Part shown: positions 1-7,252 of the stretch, piece by piece | Layout: every line of letters starts with the position of its first letter | Position numbering within the stretch: the first letter of the stretch is position 1 | Source of the DNA: JAWKHR01 sp041394725 | Lineage (GTDB): Bacteria; Acidobacteriota; Vicinamibacteria; Vicinamibacterales; SCN-69-37 | DNA length: 55,885 nt | Assembly: GCA_041394725.1 (NCBI GenBank) | Contig: JAWKHR010000042.1 | Coordinates: forward strand, 1-55,885 | Reading direction: 5' to 3' | The notes under the pieces: model-generated | Told to the model about the DNA's origin: nothing | The model's database searches: none | What the model saw: the letters and a program-made list of their open reading frames with translations, nothing else | Position numbers and translations under genes: made by a program

Positions 1-1
1 C

Positions 2-601
2 GACGACCGCATCGCGGTCCTGGGCTACGGCGAGGGCGGCGCGATCGCGCTGCGGGCGGCGCGCCGGGAGGGCCGCATCAAGGGCGTCGGCCTGCTCGCC
101 GTGCCCGGCACGACCGGCGAGGACGTGACGCTCGAGCAGCAGCGCCAGATGCTCGATCGCACCGGCGTGAACGCCGAGGGCCAGCAGCTCCGCATCGCGC
201 TGCAGCAGCAGATCATCGACGCGGTCAAGTCCGGCAAGGGCTGGGAGAACATCCCGCCGTCGGTGCGGAAGCAGGCCGACACGCCGTGGTTCAGGAGCTG
301 GCTCCAGTTCGATCCCGAGAAGGCGATCGACGACGTGAACAAGCCGATCCTGATCCTGCAGGGCGCGCTGGACGCCGAGACGCCGCCCTCGCACGCGGAC
401 CTGCTCGAGGGCTACGCCCGCGCACGGAAGCGCCCCGATAGCTTCACCCGCAAGGTGATCGTGCCCGGCGTCAACCACCTGCTCGTCCCGGCCTCATCCG
501 GCGAGGTGGACGAGTACGCGCTGCTGCCGGACCTGAACGTCTCGACCGCCGTGACGTCGGCCATCGTGGACTGGCTCGGCGCGACGATGCCGGCGCGGTG
601 A
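2..601 (+). CDS. Alpha/beta-hydrolase-like protein, C-terminal part (start outside window)
   Basis: The frame is open from the first bases and ends at TGA 599-601, giving 199 visible residues. The fold is recognisable as the C-terminal half of an alpha/beta hydrolase: an elbow GYGEGG at visible residues about 8-13, an acid in GALDAE (Asp about 124) and a histidine in GVNHL (His about 159). In serine hydrolases of this type the elbow normally reads GHSxGG; here the nucleophile position is glycine, while the acid and base positions look kept. The protein may be a non-catalytic homologue or may be the tail of a larger multidomain protein. The FHA gene follows after 3 nt, so the two are probably co-transcribed. 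The substrate cannot be told. Fold is fairly sure; catalytic activity is doubtful. Confidence 0.75.
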   Translation, partial: DDRIAVLGYGEGGAIALRAARREGRIKGVGLLAVPGTTGEDVTLEQQRQMLDRTGVNAEGQQLRIALQQQIIDAVKSGKGWENIPPSVRKQADTPWFRSWLQFDPEKAIDDVNKPILILQGALDAETPPSHADLLEGYARARKRPDSFTRKVIVPGVNHLLVPASSGEVDEYALLPDLNVSTAVTSAIVDWLGATMPAR

Positions 602-604
602 CCG

Positions 605-919
605 ATGGCCACGGGTGATCACGACATGACGAGCTGGATTCTCGAAACCGCCGACGACCCGCCGGTCGTGCTCCGGCTCATGCCCGGCAGCGCGAAGACG
701 ATCGGCCGCACGGCGCGCGCCGACTTCATCCTCGAGGCACCGCTGGTCTCGCGCGTCCACTGCCGCCTGGTCGCCGACCGCACGGATCAGCTCGCGGTCG
801 AGGACCTCGACAGCACGAACGGGATTCAGGTCAACGGCGAGAAGGTCTCGCGCAGCATGCTGAAGACGGGCGACGTGCTCACGGTCGGGCGGGTGGCGTT
901 CACGATCCGGCGGGAGTAG
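605..919 (+). CDS. FHA domain protein
   Basis: This 104-residue protein is essentially one forkhead-associated domain, which binds phosphothreonine peptides. The conserved core residues are visible: GR at 34-35, SRVH at 49-52 and STNG at 70-73, followed by the usual GD.L.vG strand near the C-terminus. It has no signal peptide or membrane segment, so it should be cytoplasmic and act as an adaptor for Ser/Thr kinase signalling. No kinase gene is visible nearby. An in-frame ATG at 626 is an alternative start and would remove seven residues that lie outside the domain. It starts 3 nt after the upstream hydrolase-like gene, suggesting one transcript. Confidence 0.85.
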   Translation: MATGDHDMTSWILETADDPPVVLRLMPGSAKTIGRTARADFILEAPLVSRVHCRLVADRTDQLAVEDLDSTNGIQVNGEKVSRSMLKTGDVLTVGRVAFTIRRE

Positions 920-933
920 TGCCGCGCCGGCGG

Positions 934-1575
934 CTAACCGACCAGGAACGGGTTCGTCCGCCGCTCGCGGCCGACCGTGGTGTCGGGGCCGTGGCCGGAG
1001 TGCACCGGCGTCTCGTCGGGATAGGCGAACAGCACCTCGCGGATCGATCGGATCAGCGTGTCGTAGTCGCCGCCGGGCAGGTCGGTGCGGCCGATCGATC
1101 CCGCGAACAGCGTGTCGCCCACGAAGAGCTCGCGCGCCGGCGCGTCCGGCCGGCCGATGGCGAGGCATACACCGCCGGGACAGTGCCCGGGCGTGTGCCG
1201 TACGTCCACGATGAGCTCGCCGAACGCGAACGGCGTGCCGGGCTCGAAGTACTCGTCCACGGGCGGCATCGGATCGACTTCCAGGCCGAACATCCGCGCC
1301 TGCTCCACCGCCGCGTCGTACAGGAACTGGTCCGCGCGGTGGAGCCAGATCGGCACGCCGAGCGCCGTCTTCGCGCGCGGGACGCCGGTGACGTGGTCCA
1401 CGTGCGCGTGCGTCAGCAGGATCGCCACCGGCTCGAGGGCCCCGCGGGCGACCGCGTCGAGCATGTCGTCCACCGCGTCGCCGGGATCGATCAGCACGGC
1501 CTCCCGCGTCGCCTCGCAGGAGACGAGGAAGCCGTTTTCCATGAAGGGCGGAGCCGCGTAGGTCGAGATGCGCAC
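934..1575 (-). CDS. Metallo-beta-lactamase fold hydrolase (glyoxalase II type)
   Basis: A 213-residue soluble protein with the binuclear metal motif HAHVDH (His56, His58, Asp60, His61), the downstream TPGHCPG histidine and the later GRTDLPGGD and SGHGPDT segments. This order is typical of short glyoxalase-II-like hydrolases (YcbL/GloB type) that cleave thioesters such as S-lactoylglutathione or related persulfide substrates. The start is GTG at 1575. The gene runs towards the FHA gene with only 14 bp between the stops, and is divergent from the receiver-like gene with 16 bp between starts, so the two divergent promoters must overlap coding sequence. The substrate is not determined by the sequence. 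Confidence 0.88.
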   Translation of the reverse strand: MRISTYAAPPFMENGFLVSCEATREAVLIDPGDAVDDMLDAVARGALEPVAILLTHAHVDHVTGVPRAKTALGVPIWLHRADQFLYDAAVEQARMFGLEVDPMPPVDEYFEPGTPFAFGELIVDVRHTPGHCPGGVCLAIGRPDAPARELFVGDTLFAGSIGRTDLPGGDYDTLIRSIREVLFAYPDETPVHSGHGPDTTVGRERRTNPFLVG

Positions 1576-1579
1576 GGGC

Positions 1580-1585
1580 TATCAT
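1580..1585 (+). promoter_or_regulatory. -10-like hexamer TATCAT directly before the receiver-like gene
   Basis: TATCAT ends 6 nt before the ATG at 1592, in an otherwise very GC-rich region. With the usual 5-7 nt from -10 to +1, transcription would start at or next to the ATG, giving a leaderless mRNA. No convincing -35 box and no Shine-Dalgarno sequence is visible. This is inference from position only. Confidence 0.35.
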
Positions 1586-1591
1586 TCTTCC

Positions 1592-1948
1592 ATGGTCGTG
1601 GCCCTGGTGGATGACCTCCTCTTCGCGTCGAAGATCCGCGCCGCCGCCGAGGCGGCCGGGCAACAGATCCGGTTCATCCGGTCGGCCGGCGACGCGCTGC
1701 CGGCCGTCGAGGCGGACGGCGTGCGACTGGTGCTGCTCGACCTTGACCGCGACGCGCTCCAGCCCCAGCAGCTCATCGAGGCGATCCGCGCGCGAGACGC
1801 ACTCCGCGACGTGCGGGTCGCGGCGTTCGTGCGACACACCAGCACCGACCGGATCACCGCCGCCCGCGCGGCCGGCGCCGACGTCGTGCTCGCGCGATCC
1901 GCGTTCTTCCCGGCCCTGCCGGACCTGCTCACTGGGGCCGGGGCATGA
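1592..1948 (+). CDS. Receiver-like (CheY-fold) domain protein, atypical
   Basis: A 118-residue single-domain protein with a response-regulator-like pattern: an acidic pair at Asp7-Asp8 after the first strand, LLDLD with Asp50 in the phospho-acceptor position, and GADVVLARSAF near residue 100. In true receivers the last segment contains an invariant lysine (xKPF); here the position is Arg, so phosphorylation chemistry is questionable. There is no output domain and no kinase next to it. The chosen ATG at 1592 sits 6 nt after a -10-like box; a longer frame from 1568 would begin inside the divergent gene. The stop overlaps the start of the next gene (ATGA), so the two are coupled. It may be a pseudo-receiver or a protein-protein adaptor. 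Confidence 0.6.
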   Translation: MVVALVDDLLFASKIRAAAEAAGQQIRFIRSAGDALPAVEADGVRLVLLDLDRDALQPQQLIEAIRARDALRDVRVAAFVRHTSTDRITAARAAGADVVLARSAFFPALPDLLTGAGA

Positions 1949-2991
1949 CGAGTGGGAACGGCGCGGGCCGGGACGGTACGGACGCGCACGACGCGGGCCG
2001 GGATGCGACGGGCCGGACCGCCGGGGGCGCGCACGATACGGCGCGCCGCGTGCCGACGCGCCTCGACGTCGAGGTCGCGCGCGCGCGCATCCAGCCGCAC
2101 GTGACGCGCACCCCGCTCGTGCGCTCGCCGTTCCTCTCCGCCGAGACCGGCGCCGAGGTCTGGCTCAAGCTCGAGACCATCCAGGTGACCGGGTCGTTCA
2201 AGTTCCGCGGCGCGGTCAACGCCATCGCACGTCTCCGCGAGGACCGGCCGGACGTCGAGGCCGTGATGACCGCGTCGGCCGGCAACCACGGCCTGGCGCT
2301 CGCGACGGCGGCCGCGCGGTTCGGCATCCGCACGCGCGTCCACCTGCCCGCCTCCGCGCCGGACGCCAAGCAGGCCGCGCTCGCCGCGCTCGGCGCCGAC
2401 CTGGTGCGGGCCTCGTCCTACGACGCCGCCGAGGACGCCGCGCGCGAGGAGGCCACGCGCACCGACGCCGTGTTCGTGTCGCCGTACGACGATGAGGACG
2501 TCATCGCCGGCGCAGGAACCGTGGCGATGGAAGTGCTCGAGGACGCGCCCGACACAGACACCATCGTCGTGCCGGTCGGCGGCGGCGGGCTGATCGCGGG
2601 CATCGCGATCGCGGCCGACGGGCGCGCCGCCGTGCGCGGCGCGGAGGCCGCGGCCTCGCCGGTGTTCTCGTCGGCGCTGGCGGCCGGTCGCCCCGTGACC
2701 GTCGAGGTGGCGCCCACGCTCGCCGACGGCCTGGCCGGCAACATGGACCCGATGAGCCGCACGTTCGGCGTCGTCCGCGACCGGGTCGGCGAGGTGGTGA
2801 CGGTGGACGAGGACGCCATCGCGCGCGCGATGCGCGCGCTCGTCTTCCGGGATCGCCTGGTCGCCGAGGGCGCGAGCGCCGTCGGCGTCGCCGCGCTGCT
2901 CGCCGGCGCCCTGCCCGTCCACGGTCGCCGCGTCGTCGTCGTGCTGTCGGGCTGTAACGTGGACGAGCGGGTGCTGCGGAGCGTGCTGTGA
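1945..2991 (+). CDS. PLP-dependent threonine dehydratase-like enzyme
   Basis: A 348-residue fold-type II PLP enzyme. The Schiff-base lysine is in GSFKFRG (Lys86), the substrate loop is SAGNHG (111-116) and the phosphate-binding glycine loop is PVGGGGL (about 210). There is no C-terminal ACT domain, so it resembles catabolic threonine/serine dehydratases (TdcB or EutB-like) rather than the feedback-regulated IlvA. The expected reaction is deamination of threonine or serine to the 2-oxoacid, in the cytoplasm. The first roughly 35 residues are low-complexity and rich in Gly, Asp and Arg, coded by imperfect GC-rich repeats; family members start nearer RLDVEVARARI, so the real start may be a downstream GTG near 2050. 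ATGA overlap with the gene before and GTGA overlap with the gene after indicate an operon. Confidence 0.85.
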   Translation: MTSGNGAGRDGTDAHDAGRDATGRTAGGAHDTARRVPTRLDVEVARARIQPHVTRTPLVRSPFLSAETGAEVWLKLETIQVTGSFKFRGAVNAIARLREDRPDVEAVMTASAGNHGLALATAAARFGIRTRVHLPASAPDAKQAALAALGADLVRASSYDAAEDAAREEATRTDAVFVSPYDDEDVIAGAGTVAMEVLEDAPDTDTIVVPVGGGGLIAGIAIAADGRAAVRGAEAAASPVFSSALAAGRPVTVEVAPTLADGLAGNMDPMSRTFGVVRDRVGEVVTVDEDAIARAMRALVFRDRLVAEGASAVGVAALLAGALPVHGRRVVVVLSGCNVDERVLRSVL

Positions 2992-3476
2992 GGTTCGCGC
3001 TCGTCCTGGTCGGGTTGCTGCTCGCGGCGCCGCCCCCGCCGCCGGCCCGGTGTGCCTGCCTGGAGAACATCCCGCCGCCGGGAGGCTGGACTCCCGACAC
3101 CTGGCAGCGGGCTTACCGCGCGGAAGTGGAGCGCGCGGTCAGGGATTCGACAGTCGTGTTCTACGGCCGCGTTCTCGAGCACTCCGTGACGACATCGACG
3201 TTCAGGGTGGACAGGGTCTGGAAGGGCCCGCACGTGCCGACGTTGCAGGTCAGCAACGGCACCGTCGATCTCGGCGACGGTCGATTCGTGACGAGCGGTT
3301 GCTCGAGGAGCTTCCGGCCGCTCGGGCGCTACATCGTCTTCGCCTCGGCCGACGACGGCCTGCTGTCATCCTCGACCTGTGGTCCGACGCACGAGACGGT
3401 GGCCGACCGGCCGATCTTCAAGCTGCTCGACCGGATCGTGCAGCCCGGCGGGCTGCCGGCACGGGCGCGCCGCTAG
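2988..3476 (+). CDS. Secreted protein with a TIMP/NTR-like pattern
   Basis: A 162-residue protein starting at GTG 2988, overlapping the previous stop as GTGA. The N-terminus is a signal peptide with a leucine/alanine core, then a proline run, ending before CACLE. The mature part begins with a Cys-x-Cys pair, has a strand reading FYGRVL and a VWKGP turn, and later two more cysteines (SGCSR and CGPT). This arrangement is like bacterial proteins with the netrin/TIMP fold, in which the N-terminal CxC is disulfide-bonded to later cysteines. The role is unknown; export to the periplasm or outside is likely. It ends 6 bp from the convergent SDR gene. Confidence 0.7.
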   Translation: MRFALVLVGLLLAAPPPPPARCACLENIPPPGGWTPDTWQRAYRAEVERAVRDSTVVFYGRVLEHSVTTSTFRVDRVWKGPHVPTLQVSNGTVDLGDGRFVTSGCSRSFRPLGRYIVFASADDGLLSSSTCGPTHETVADRPIFKLLDRIVQPGGLPARARR

Positions 3477-3482
3477 GGCCGC

Positions 3483-4196
3483 CTACTTCTTCTTCGGCAT
3501 CGACGGCCGGATCTCGATGCGGCTCGGCAGGCTGCGGCCGGGATGCCGCAGCAGGTCCATCACGACCTCCGCCACGTCGTCCGGCGCGAGCCGCCAGTCC
3601 CCGCCCTCGGCCGCGCCGCGGCCGGAGAACTCCGTGGCGACCGACCCCGGCATCACCGTGCTCACGCGGATGCGGTCGTAGCGGACTTCCTGCATGACGG
3701 CCTCGGACAGCGCGATGAGGCCGGCCTTCGACGCGCAGTAGGCGCCGCCGCCGGGAAAGTAGTTGCGCCCGGCGAGGCTGGCGATGTTGATGATCCACCC
3801 GCCGCCCGCGCGTCGCAGGGCGGGGATGGCCGCGCGCATGCCGAAGAAGGCGCCGGTCAGGTTGGTGTCGATCACGCGCGCCCACTGCTCGTCGGTCATC
3901 GACTCGACGGGCTCGAACTCGCCGACGCCGGCGTTGTTGACGAGCACGTCGAGTCCGCCCCACCGCTGCTCCGCGCCGGCGACGAGCGCGTCCACGGCCG
4001 CGCGGTCGCGCATGTCCACGCGCGCGCCCGCCACGCGCGAGGCCGCGTCGCCCTCGCGCCCGAGATCGGCGACGGCCCTGTCGAGCCGCGCCTGGTCGAG
4101 CCCGGTGACGGTCACCCGGCCGCCCGCCGCGACGATGTCGCGCGCGATGGCGTGGCCGATGCCGCGGGATCCGCCGGTGACGATGGCTCTGGTCAT
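3483..4196 (-). CDS. Short-chain dehydrogenase/reductase (SDR)
   Basis: A 237-residue classical SDR. The start at 4196 gives MTRAIVTGGSRGIG, placing the NAD(P)-binding TGxxxGIG motif at residues 8-14. NNAG lies near residue 90, and the catalytic serine, tyrosine and lysine are represented by NIASLAG and YCASKAG. A longer frame reaching 4319 exists, but it only translates the palindromic repeat upstream and is rejected. It should be a soluble NAD(P)H-dependent oxidoreductase of unknown substrate. A -10-like TACAAT lies 6 nt before the ATG and the 112-bp palindrome begins immediately beyond it, so the natural -35 region has probably been replaced. Confidence 0.9.
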   Translation of the reverse strand: MTRAIVTGGSRGIGHAIARDIVAAGGRVTVTGLDQARLDRAVADLGREGDAASRVAGARVDMRDRAAVDALVAGAEQRWGGLDVLVNNAGVGEFEPVESMTDEQWARVIDTNLTGAFFGMRAAIPALRRAGGGWIINIASLAGRNYFPGGGAYCASKAGLIALSEAVMQEVRYDRIRVSTVMPGSVATEFSGRGAAEGGDWRLAPDDVAEVVMDLLRHPGRSLPSRIEIRPSMPKKK

Positions 4197-4202
4197 GAGG
4201 CC

Positions 4203-4208
4203 ATTGTA
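4203..4208 (-). promoter_or_regulatory. -10-like TACAAT for the SDR gene, touching the palindrome
   Basis: On the minus strand TACAAT ends 6 nt before the SDR start codon at 4196, a spacing that predicts a leaderless transcript. The next base outward (4209) is the first base of the 112-bp palindrome, so any -35 box would have to lie within the repeat arm. The arm holds no good TTGACA match at the expected distance. Confidence 0.35.
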
Positions 4209-4320
4209 GGTGGGGTCAGGTCTTGGATCGCAGCCTCGGTCCGCGCGGACTGACGATGCTGTCATTACAGCATCGTCACCCGCGCCGCACCGAGGCTGCG
4301 ATCCAAGACCTGACCCCACC
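4209..4320. repeat. 112-bp REP-family palindrome (two 32-bp perfect arms plus inner hairpin)
   Basis: The arms at 4209-4240 and 4289-4320 are perfect inverted repeats of 32 bp, containing GGGGTCAGGTCTTGG and then GATCGCAGCC. Inside lies a second perfect 12-bp hairpin (4251-4262 with 4267-4278, loop CATT), with partly complementary GC-rich segments between. Arms of the same family flank the RAYT transposase at 21615 and 22720, and one solo arm is at 53118-53143. It sits between two divergent genes (SDR and the malate-dehydrogenase-like gene), so it occupies what should be their promoter region. It is best read as a non-autonomous REP/BIME insertion mobilised by a RAYT. Confidence 0.9.
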
Positions 4321-4343
4321 TCGTGCTATCGTCCGTCGGTCAC

Positions 4344-5180
4344 ATGTCTACCGTCGCCATCCTCGGGGCCGGGCCGCTCGGCGGCGCCATCGCGCACGCG
4401 ATCGCCGAGCAGCAGGCGTTCCGCGACGTCCGCCTCATCGACGAGCGCGCGTCGGTCGCCGCCGGCAAGGCGCTCGACCTGCGACAGATGGGTCCCGTCG
4501 GCCGCTTCGACACGCACCTGACGTCGGGCGGCGATCCGCTCGACGCCGCCGGCGCCGACGTCATCGTCGTCGCCGATCGCGTGGAGGGCGGCGAGTGGGA
4601 GGGCGAGGCCGGTCTGGCGATGGTGGGCCGCCTCGCGCGCGCGGGCACGCGCGCGCCGTTCGTCTTCGCCGGCGCCGCGCAGGCCTGGCTGCTGCGCGCC
4701 GCGGCGGTGGAACTCAAGCTGCCCGCGGACCGCCTGGTGGGCACCGCGCCGGCCGCGCTCGTCGGCGCCGTGCGCGCGATGGTCGCGCTCGAGGTGGACG
4801 GCGCGGGCACGGACGTCCACGTGTCGATCGTCGGACGCCCGGGCGGGCTCATCGTCGCGTGGTCGGCGGCGACGACGGGCGGGCGGCTGGTCACCGACGT
4901 GGTGCCCGCGCACCGGCTGCTCGCGATCTCGGACGGGCTGAAACGCCTGTGGCCGCCCGGGCCGCGGGCCATCGCCGCGCCGACGGCCGCGGTCGCGCGG
5001 GCACTGGTGGGCGGCTCACGCCGGCTGCACCAGGCGCTCTGCCTCACGGACGGCGAGTTCGGGTCGAGGCACGAGACGGTGATGCTGCCGCTGGCGATCG
5101 CGCCGGGCCGGATCGCGCGGCGCGTGATGCCGGCGCTCAGCCCGCAGGAGCGGGTTCAGGTCGAACGCCACCTGCGCTGA
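4344..5180 (+). CDS. Malate/lactate dehydrogenase-like protein, probable pseudoenzyme
   Basis: A 278-residue protein of the LDH/MDH superfamily. The Rossmann start VAILGAGPLGG (residues about 4-14) is intact, so NAD binding is plausible. The catalytic parts are not: where active enzymes have the GGHGD histidine motif this protein has GRPGG (His to Pro), the partner aspartate of the VLDxxR motif is gone although the Arg is kept (ALVGAVR), and the mobile-loop arginine position is Trp. It is shorter than the usual roughly 310 residues. The start at 4344 follows an extended -10-like TGCTATCGT (4324-4332); the region further upstream is the palindrome. Its last 44 nt overlap the convergent lipB end. 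It may be a redox sensor or binding protein; true malate dehydrogenase activity is unlikely. Confidence 0.75.
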   Translation: MSTVAILGAGPLGGAIAHAIAEQQAFRDVRLIDERASVAAGKALDLRQMGPVGRFDTHLTSGGDPLDAAGADVIVVADRVEGGEWEGEAGLAMVGRLARAGTRAPFVFAGAAQAWLLRAAAVELKLPADRLVGTAPAALVGAVRAMVALEVDGAGTDVHVSIVGRPGGLIVAWSAATTGGRLVTDVVPAHRLLAISDGLKRLWPPGPRAIAAPTAAVARALVGGSRRLHQALCLTDGEFGSRHETVMLPLAIAPGRIARRVMPALSPQERVQVERHLR

Positions 5181-5826
5181 AGACCGCGGCCATCGCCAGG
5201 ACCACCCGCTCCTCGACCTCGTCCATCGGCACGGCACGCCCGAGCAGCCGCTCGAGGGAGGTCACGCCCCGGTCGGCAATCCCGCACGGCACGATCAACC
5301 GGAAGTGGCGGAGATCGGTGGCGACGTTCAGCGCGAAGCCGTGGCTCGTGATCCAGCGGCTGATGCGGACGCCGATCGCGGCGAGCTTCTCCTCGCGGCC
5401 CTCGGGCCCGACCCAGGCGCCGGACAGTCCCGGCACCCGGCGCGCCTCGATGCCGTACGACGCGGCGACATGGATCAGCACCGCCTCGAGATCGCGGACG
5501 TACCGGTGGACGTCGCAGCGGTCGGGCCTCAGGTCGAGAATCGGATAGCCGACGAGCTGGCCGGGCCCGTGGTAGGTCACGTCGCCGCCGCGCCCCGTCT
5601 CGAAGACCTCGACGCCCTCGCGCGCGAGCTCCGCCTCCGAGGCGATGATGTGCGTGGGGCCCCGCCGCGTCTTCACGCCGAGCGTGATGACAGGCGGGTG
5701 TTCCACGAGGAGCAGCGTGTCGGCGATCCGGCCCGCGCGGCGATCCTCGACGAGTTGCTGCTGCAACGCGAGCCCGTCGGCGTAGCCGACGCGGCCGAGC
5801 CGGCGGACGTCGAACGTCCGCGTCAC
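5137..5826 (-). CDS. lipB: Octanoyltransferase LipB (lipoyl(octanoyl) transferase)
   Basis: A 229-residue protein that moves octanoate from octanoyl-ACP to lipoyl domains, the first step of lipoate cofactor assembly in the cytoplasm. The family signatures are clear: GRGGDVTYHGPGQ near residue 75, WVGPEGREEKLAAIGVRI with the catalytic lysine near 140, and SHGFALNV. The conserved GIADRGVTSL segment, with Ala replacing the usual Cys (commonly GI.d.gvtSL), is also seen. The start chosen is GTG at 5826, because it gives a normal-length N-terminus and lies 32 nt after the stop of the lipoyl-bearing E2 gene. Co-location with its protein substrate (E2) and with lpdA makes biological sense. The C-terminal coding end overlaps the convergent gene by 44 bp. 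Confidence 0.9.
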   Translation of the reverse strand: MTRTFDVRRLGRVGYADGLALQQQLVEDRRAGRIADTLLLVEHPPVITLGVKTRRGPTHIIASEAELAREGVEVFETGRGGDVTYHGPGQLVGYPILDLRPDRCDVHRYVRDLEAVLIHVAASYGIEARRVPGLSGAWVGPEGREEKLAAIGVRISRWITSHGFALNVATDLRHFRLIVPCGIADRGVTSLERLLGRAVPMDEVEERVVLAMAAVFSAGGVRPEPAPAG

Positions 5827-5858
5827 GCCGACGCCGGCCGCACGGCGTCCGCCGGGCT

Positions 5859-7226
5859 CTAGATCCACGACTCGTCGAAGTCCTGGAGGCGTTCCTTCAG
5901 CGCCTGGAGAAACCGGCCCGCGTCCGCGCCGTCGATCAGGCGATGGTCGTAGCCGAGCGTCAGGTAGCACATCGGGCGGATGGCGATCTTGTCGTCGACG
6001 ACCACGACCCGCTTGTCCACCGAGCCCACGCCGAGGATCGCGACCTGCGGCTGGCTGATGACCGGCAGGCCGAACAACGCGCCGAAGATGCCGGGGTTGG
6101 TGATCGTGAAGGTGCCGCCCTGGACTTCCTCGGGCTTCAGCTGCTTGGTGCGCGCGCGATGCGCGAGGTCCTGGATCGCGCGGCACAGCCCGAGCATGTT
6201 CCGCTCGTCGGCGTTCCGGATGACCGGCACGATCAGGCCCTGGTCGAGCGCGACCGCGATGCCGAGGTTCACGTCGCGCTTGTAGATGATGTTGTCGCCG
6301 TCGATCGAGGCGTTGGTGAACGGGAACTGCCGGACGACGTCGACGGTCGCCTTCGCGATGAACGCGGTGAAGGTGAGCTTCGTGCCGGCGGCCTCGTACT
6401 CGGCCTTCTTCTTCTTCCGGATCTCGTCGATGCGCCCGAAGTCCACCTCGTAGGCCGAGTAGACGTGCGGTGACGTGCGCAGGCTCATCACCATGTGCTC
6501 GGCGATCTTCTTGCGCATCACGCCCATCTTCTCGATGCGCACGTTCTCGCCCGGCTGGAACGCCGGCGGCGGAGGCGCGGCCGTGGCGGCAGGCGGGGCG
6601 GCAGCCGGGGTGGCCGTGGGCGAGGCCGGCGCCGCGCCGGGGGCCGCGGCGGGTCCGGCGGCTGACGCGCCGCCCGCCGCGATGAACGCCTCGATGTCGC
6701 GCTTGGTCACGCGGCCCGAGATGCCGGTGCCCTGGACCTGCGCGATGTCGACGCCGTGCTCCTGCGCGATCTTCCGCACGACCGGCGACGACCGCCGACG
6801 GCGCAGGTCCGCGAGGGTCTCGTCGGCCGACGCCGCCGCCGCAGGCGCGGGCGCGGCCGGAGCCGGGGCGGCCGGGGCGGCCGGGGCGGGGGCGGCCGGT
6901 GCCGCCGCGGGCGTCGCCGCCGGAGCCGCCGCCACAGGCGGGGCCGCCTCCGCCGCAGCCGCACCGGCGGCGGAGGCGGACTGCTCGCCTGCCGCGCCGA
7001 TGACCGCGACCACGCTGTTGACCGGAACCGTCTCGCCTTCCTTCACCCGGATCTCGAGCAGCACGCCGCCGCCGGGCGAGGGAATCTCCGCGTCGACCTT
7101 GTCGGTCGAAATCTCGAACAGCGGCTCGTCCTTGTCGATCGCGTCGCCGACTTTCTTGATCCAGCGGACGATCGTGCCCTCGGCAATCGACTCCCCCATC
7201 TGGGGCATCACGACATCAGTAGGCAT
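5859..7226 (-). CDS. 2-oxoacid dehydrogenase E2 (dihydrolipoamide acyltransferase)
   Basis: A 455-residue E2 subunit. It has one N-terminal lipoyl domain (residues 1-80, lipoyl lysine Lys43 in STDKVDAE), a long Ala/Pro linker of about 80 residues, a peripheral-subunit-binding domain (about 147-185, SPVVRKIAQEHG), a second Ala/Pro linker and the catalytic acyltransferase domain (about 225-455) with the active-site YDHRLIDG motif. It forms the core of a pyruvate, 2-oxoglutarate or branched-chain dehydrogenase; the sequence alone does not settle which, and no E1 gene is in the window. lipB follows and lpdA precedes on the same strand, so lipoylation, E2 and E3 are clustered. A 221-bp gap of short repeats separates it from lpdA. 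Confidence 0.93.
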   Translation of the reverse strand: MPTDVVMPQMGESIAEGTIVRWIKKVGDAIDKDEPLFEISTDKVDAEIPSPGGGVLLEIRVKEGETVPVNSVVAVIGAAGEQSASAAGAAAAEAAPPVAAAPAATPAAAPAAPAPAAPAAPAPAAPAPAAAASADETLADLRRRRSSPVVRKIAQEHGVDIAQVQGTGISGRVTKRDIEAFIAAGGASAAGPAAAPGAAPASPTATPAAAPPAATAAPPPPAFQPGENVRIEKMGVMRKKIAEHMVMSLRTSPHVYSAYEVDFGRIDEIRKKKKAEYEAAGTKLTFTAFIAKATVDVVRQFPFTNASIDGDNIIYKRDVNLGIAVALDQGLIVPVIRNADERNMLGLCRAIQDLAHRARTKQLKPEEVQGGTFTITNPGIFGALFGLPVISQPQVAILGVGSVDKRVVVVDDKIAIRPMCYLTLGYDHRLIDGADAGRFLQALKERLQDFDESWI

Positions 7227-7252
7227 TCAGGAACTCCAGCAGCTCCGTGCTC

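Noticed and set aside
4344..5180. Functional malate or lactate dehydrogenase
   Set aside because: Catalytic His, Asp and loop Arg are all substituted.
4223..5548. Plus-strand frame starting inside the palindrome and running across the MDH-like gene
   Set aside because: Arg-rich translation without domain; overlaps the better supported MDH-like frame and antisense lipB.
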